Shown: piece by piece, positions 61,201 to 64,000 of the stretch
Numbering within the stretch: the stretch's first letter is position 1
Layout: each line of letters opens with the position of its first letter
NCBI GenBank assembly: GCA_963693365.1
Contig: CAVNZM010000006.1
Location: forward strand, 11,408,001 to 11,472,000
Direction of reading: 5' to 3'
DNA: 64,000 nt
DNA from: Amoebidium appalachense
Taxonomy: Eukaryota > Ichthyosporea
Program-made: the position numbers and the translations under genes
The notes under the pieces: model-generated
What the model saw: the letters and a program-made list of their open reading frames with translations, nothing else
Database searches by the model: none
Told to the model about the DNA's origin: nothing

Positions 61201-62317
61201 CCCCACCTCCTGCCCCTGCTCTGCGCGAAGTCGTAAAAGTCCCTCAGAGTCTCTCAACAACAACCCCTCCCCCCTCCCCCCCTGGTCTGTCTTTCTCCCC
61301 GGTGCTGAGGAACGACATCACAGCAACAAGCACGGTGATCTCCTCTTTAAAAAGGAGGTGTTAATTTTTGTTTTTGGCCATGTTCGTGCATGAAGAGCCA
61401 TCTCAATAGAATGGGGCAGCCCAGCACACGCACAGTCCACGCCATAAACAAGCATTTGTACCAACAAGCACACCGACAAGGTCAGGGACCCCCCCCCCCC
61501 CCCCCCCCCCCCGAGCCCCCCCGCCCAACTCCCTCCGTCCCTTACCCACCAACCCATCCATCCACCCACACCACCACCACCCCAAAAAGTTGGAAGAGAA
61601 AGGGAGGGACCGGAGAGGGGGGGGAGGGGGGGGGGATTTGACCTTTTTTTTTCTTCTTATTCAGTACCGCTGCGAAGTGGTGGGTACCACTCCCATGGGA
61701 CCTATTACCTACGTTCTAGACTGAGTCCGTCAGACAGACATGGCAGAACGCTCGGACTATACTATTTACAAAAATTTAAGGGGGGGTTGGATTTTAGCTA
61801 ACTGTGGTGTAGCTTTTGGGGGGTCCGAGTTCGAAATTTCAAGCGTCTGCTGACGGGGGTCTAAGGTGGTGTGCTGGTGCTGTGGGGTTGAGAGTGGAGG
61901 GATGTGTGTGGTGTCCCATGTCATGTAGTGTGGTGGTGGCTGCTATGTGTCTGTAGGTGGTGGGGGTTGCACTCTGTTTTACGGTGGGTATATATCTGCA
62001 CCTGCACTGCAAAATCCGTAATCGCAGAATCGTGCCCGATTTGTGCCTACGATAGGGACGATTCGGTGCCTATAAAGTCGGGCCGGCCGATGGCCGATGT
62101 CGTTCTTGAGATTTTGTGTGCGGAGGCTCATGCGCGCGCCCAAAGAAATGCACAAAGAGTCATCAGCACATTCCTGTGACTCATACCTTATGTAGCCGCT
62201 CGTGCTGTAAGTTTGGAATGCAAAGTCAAGATTGCGATCACGTCACCCCGAACGTGCGCGAGATTAGGCTCACGTGTCTAGGACGTCTGGACGGTCTAGC
62301 CCGATCATGTCCCAGCA

Positions 62318-62366
<49 letters not shown>

Positions 62367-62509
62367 GAAAAAAATAAAATAAAAAAAATAACGGGGGAAC
62401 CAGGCAATAAATTGGCACCACAAACAGATTTTTTCTCGTCGTTTTTATTAGCCATATCGTTGACACCGCACACAGGTTGTTGTGGCGCTGGCTTACAGCC
62501 TGCAGTACT
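61201..62509. other. Intergenic DNA between copia A and the chromovirus LTR
   Basis: Contents are C-rich tracts (61491-61512 and 62320-62364), a C/G-rich stretch at 61540-61635, and a balanced segment at 61660-62290 with words such as GGGCCGGCCGATGGCCGATG near 62080. No supported gene is seen. Confidence 0.5.
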
Positions 62510-63118
62510 GTTGTATAATATGATCGTGTGTCTGTGACAAACAATATGTTTATAAATGAACGGGGTTGACTAGACCACGCTTTGCTTAGTTACGTGCTAG
62601 TCCTACTTACACCTAGTAAGCCGAGCACACTGAGTGAGCTCTGAAGCCCCCGACATGCCCTTATATCGGAGCTCGCACAGCGGCTCAGACATGCGCATCG
62701 GTATGTGCTTTTTGGCTACGAGAGCCAATCACATACGGTTCACGGTTCTGTCCCATGGCTATCACGGTTCCAATAAACCTAGTGAGCCAATCGGGTGACA
62801 GTACTTGATTATCGATGCATTCCACAGTCATACCTCACGGCTACTTGCATATTTTCCCATGATAAAACTATAACTTAACGCTCATGGTTCCTCTACTACG
62901 TGTCGGTCCCATGTGGCTATTATATCTGTTTTCCCATGAATAATCCTGCAAGTTGCACGTGCACATATGTTTAACTCCATGCTCATGCGCACAAGACTGG
63001 GGGAGACATGCATACTGGCCTACCTAAGATCAAACACAGTGGTATATATACATGTACACGTGTGCGTATATCTCAACCTGTGTACATCCATACTAGATAT
63101 CCGGTATAATATACCACA
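62510..63118 (-). repeat. Putative 3' LTR of a Ty3/gypsy chromovirus
   Basis: On the minus strand a segment beginning TGTGGTATATTATACCGG follows the pol stop and a purine-rich ACGGTGGGGCG (63119-63129). Its probable end is ATATTATACAACA at 62510, so the borders form the imperfect inverted repeat TGTGGTAT.../...ATACAACA. A TATA-like GATATAAGGG lies at about 62660-62670. The second LTR is outside the window, so the borders are inferred from these ends alone. Confidence 0.55.
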
Positions 63119-63158
63119 CGCCCCACCGTAAAAAGAAGTATGTCGTCCTCGACATAGG

Positions 63159-64000
63159 TCACCATGCTCCACACAATGAGTCAATGTATCCGTGGAACGA
63201 TGCAAGGTCACCTCTGCGTTGGTGGAACTCCCGGATCTTGTCCGGGCAGGCTAAGTCTTTCTCACACTCCCAAGAGGTGAATGAATCATCTTTGCCTGCC
63301 CACTTGATCTGGTACCACTTGTAAGGGGTGGATTGCTTGCGCCGTTTCTGAATTCTTACGTCAAGCACCTTTTCCACCACCCACTCGTCCGGCAGAACCT
63401 TGTTGAAGTTGTGACTATCGCCCGTGTCCGGGAGGTGAGAGAGATCTTGAGGCCGAATTCTATTTTGCTCACTCAATTCAAGCTGAATATCGTCCACGTG
63501 CCACTTAGATTTCTTCATAGTTGCTAAGCTTCGGATCTCGTACGTGACCGGGCCGACCCTTTTGACGATTTCGTAACCCGTAATCCACCATACATCCCAG
63601 GCACCGATATTTTTGGCTTGATTCCGAACACGTATCCGTGCACCCTTCTTAAATTCACGAGCCACCGAGGGGCCTGGGGGCTCTCGTACGGCACGTTGCT
63701 GGACCACAGCACGGAGCAGAGGCAGACGGGCTAGTAACTCTCGCCGGTATGCCTTCCACTCTGGGTCCTTGAGTGCCGGGTGGTTACTGCTAAGAAGGGC
63801 AACGTCAGGGAATTGTGTTGCTTCTTGCCCGTACACAAGATAATACGGTGTACATTGCAAAATTTTGTGTGTTGTTGTGTTGTATGCATGTGTAACCACC
63901 GGCAACAGAGTGTCCCAATTAGTGTGCTCATAATTAACGTACTTTGAGAGTGCATTATTAATAAATCTATGAGACCGTTCATTCAGAACCGTTGCTTTGT
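63159..64000 (-). CDS. Ty3/gypsy chromovirus pol C-terminus (integrase, chromodomain), partial
   Basis: The frame is open to the right edge and stops at 63159-63161. It starts within the integrase core (ATVLNERSHRFINNALSKYV, WDTLLPVVTHAYN, QCTPYYLVYGQEA). The GPY/F-like module follows (KGARIRVRN...VGPVTYEIRS). A C-terminal chromodomain comes next: EWVVEKVLDVRIQKRRK, YKWYQIKWAGKDDSFTSWE, CPDKIREFHQR. Chromodomain integrases target insertion to particular chromatin states (family knowledge). No frameshift is seen in this part. Confidence 0.9.
   Translation of the reverse strand, partial: KATVLNERSHRFINNALSKYVNYEHTNWDTLLPVVTHAYNTTTHKILQCTPYYLVYGQEATQFPDVALLSSNHPALKDPEWKAYRRELLARLPLLRAVVQQRAVREPPGPSVAREFKKGARIRVRNQAKNIGAWDVWWITGYEIVKRVGPVTYEIRSLATMKKSKWHVDDIQLELSEQNRIRPQDLSHLPDTGDSHNFNKVLPDEWVVEKVLDVRIQKRRKQSTPYKWYQIKWAGKDDSFTSWECEKDLACPDKIREFHQRRGDLASFHGYIDSLCGAW

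Overview
The window is a stretch of a eukaryotic nuclear genome. Protein-coding exons are short and separated by GT-AG introns, which hold very long poly-G/poly-C tracts, (CA/TG)n microsatellites and minisatellites. Two LTR retrotransposon families are present, and no bacterial-type operon is seen. The lineage cannot be fixed from the sequence. The intron density (about 17 introns in roughly 380 and roughly 726 codons), the DUF6729-type gene and the Ty1/copia and chromovirus elements suggest a protist or alga or a lower fungus-like lineage, but this is inference.

Layout, left to right. (1) 1-836: low-complexity C/G tracts. (2) 837-3128, minus: two exons of a DUF6729-like, transposase-related gene with one probable frameshift. 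(3) 4562-12778, minus: an unrecognised coiled-coil protein gene with at least 17 small exons. (4) 12779-13338: a divergent promoter with two E2F-like sites and a CCAAT box. (5) 13339-29173, plus: the gene for the ribosome-biogenesis factor KRI1, at least 18 exons including an apparent 8-nt microexon. Its introns hold a 2-kb minisatellite, a 694-bp MITE-like element, a 41-bp tandem array built from copies of its own 5' splice site, and a mitochondrial-type rps13-like fragment. (6) 29174-40992: gene-poor DNA with a dispersed repeat that carries its own microsatellites, a non-LTR retrotransposon 3' fragment, a 582-bp TIR element, a small 88-codon ORF, an orphan exon and a 33-bp minisatellite. (7) 40993-47623, plus: a complete 12-exon gene for mitochondrial methylmalonate-semialdehyde dehydrogenase (539 codons). 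(8) 48960-61195, plus: a 12.2-kb composite Ty1/copia element whose reverse transcriptase is interrupted by a second, different copia element (52827-58677) in the opposite orientation. Both have intact LTRs and exact 5-bp target-site duplications. (9) 62510-64000, minus: the 3' end of a Ty3/gypsy chromovirus (integrase C-terminus, chromodomain, putative LTR), running off the right edge.

The cellular genes are a nucleolar ribosome-assembly factor, a mitochondrial valine/pyrimidine catabolic enzyme and an unassigned coiled-coil protein that shares a promoter region with KRI1. They do not form a pathway. The most unusual features are the ways repeats interact with splicing: dinucleotide repeats end at or begin as splice sites, G/C homopolymers follow 5' splice sites, ACGTG occurs at both intron ends, and one 5' splice site is amplified 22 times. 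No self-contained new system was found. All exon structures were inferred by eye from reading-frame phase and splice signals.
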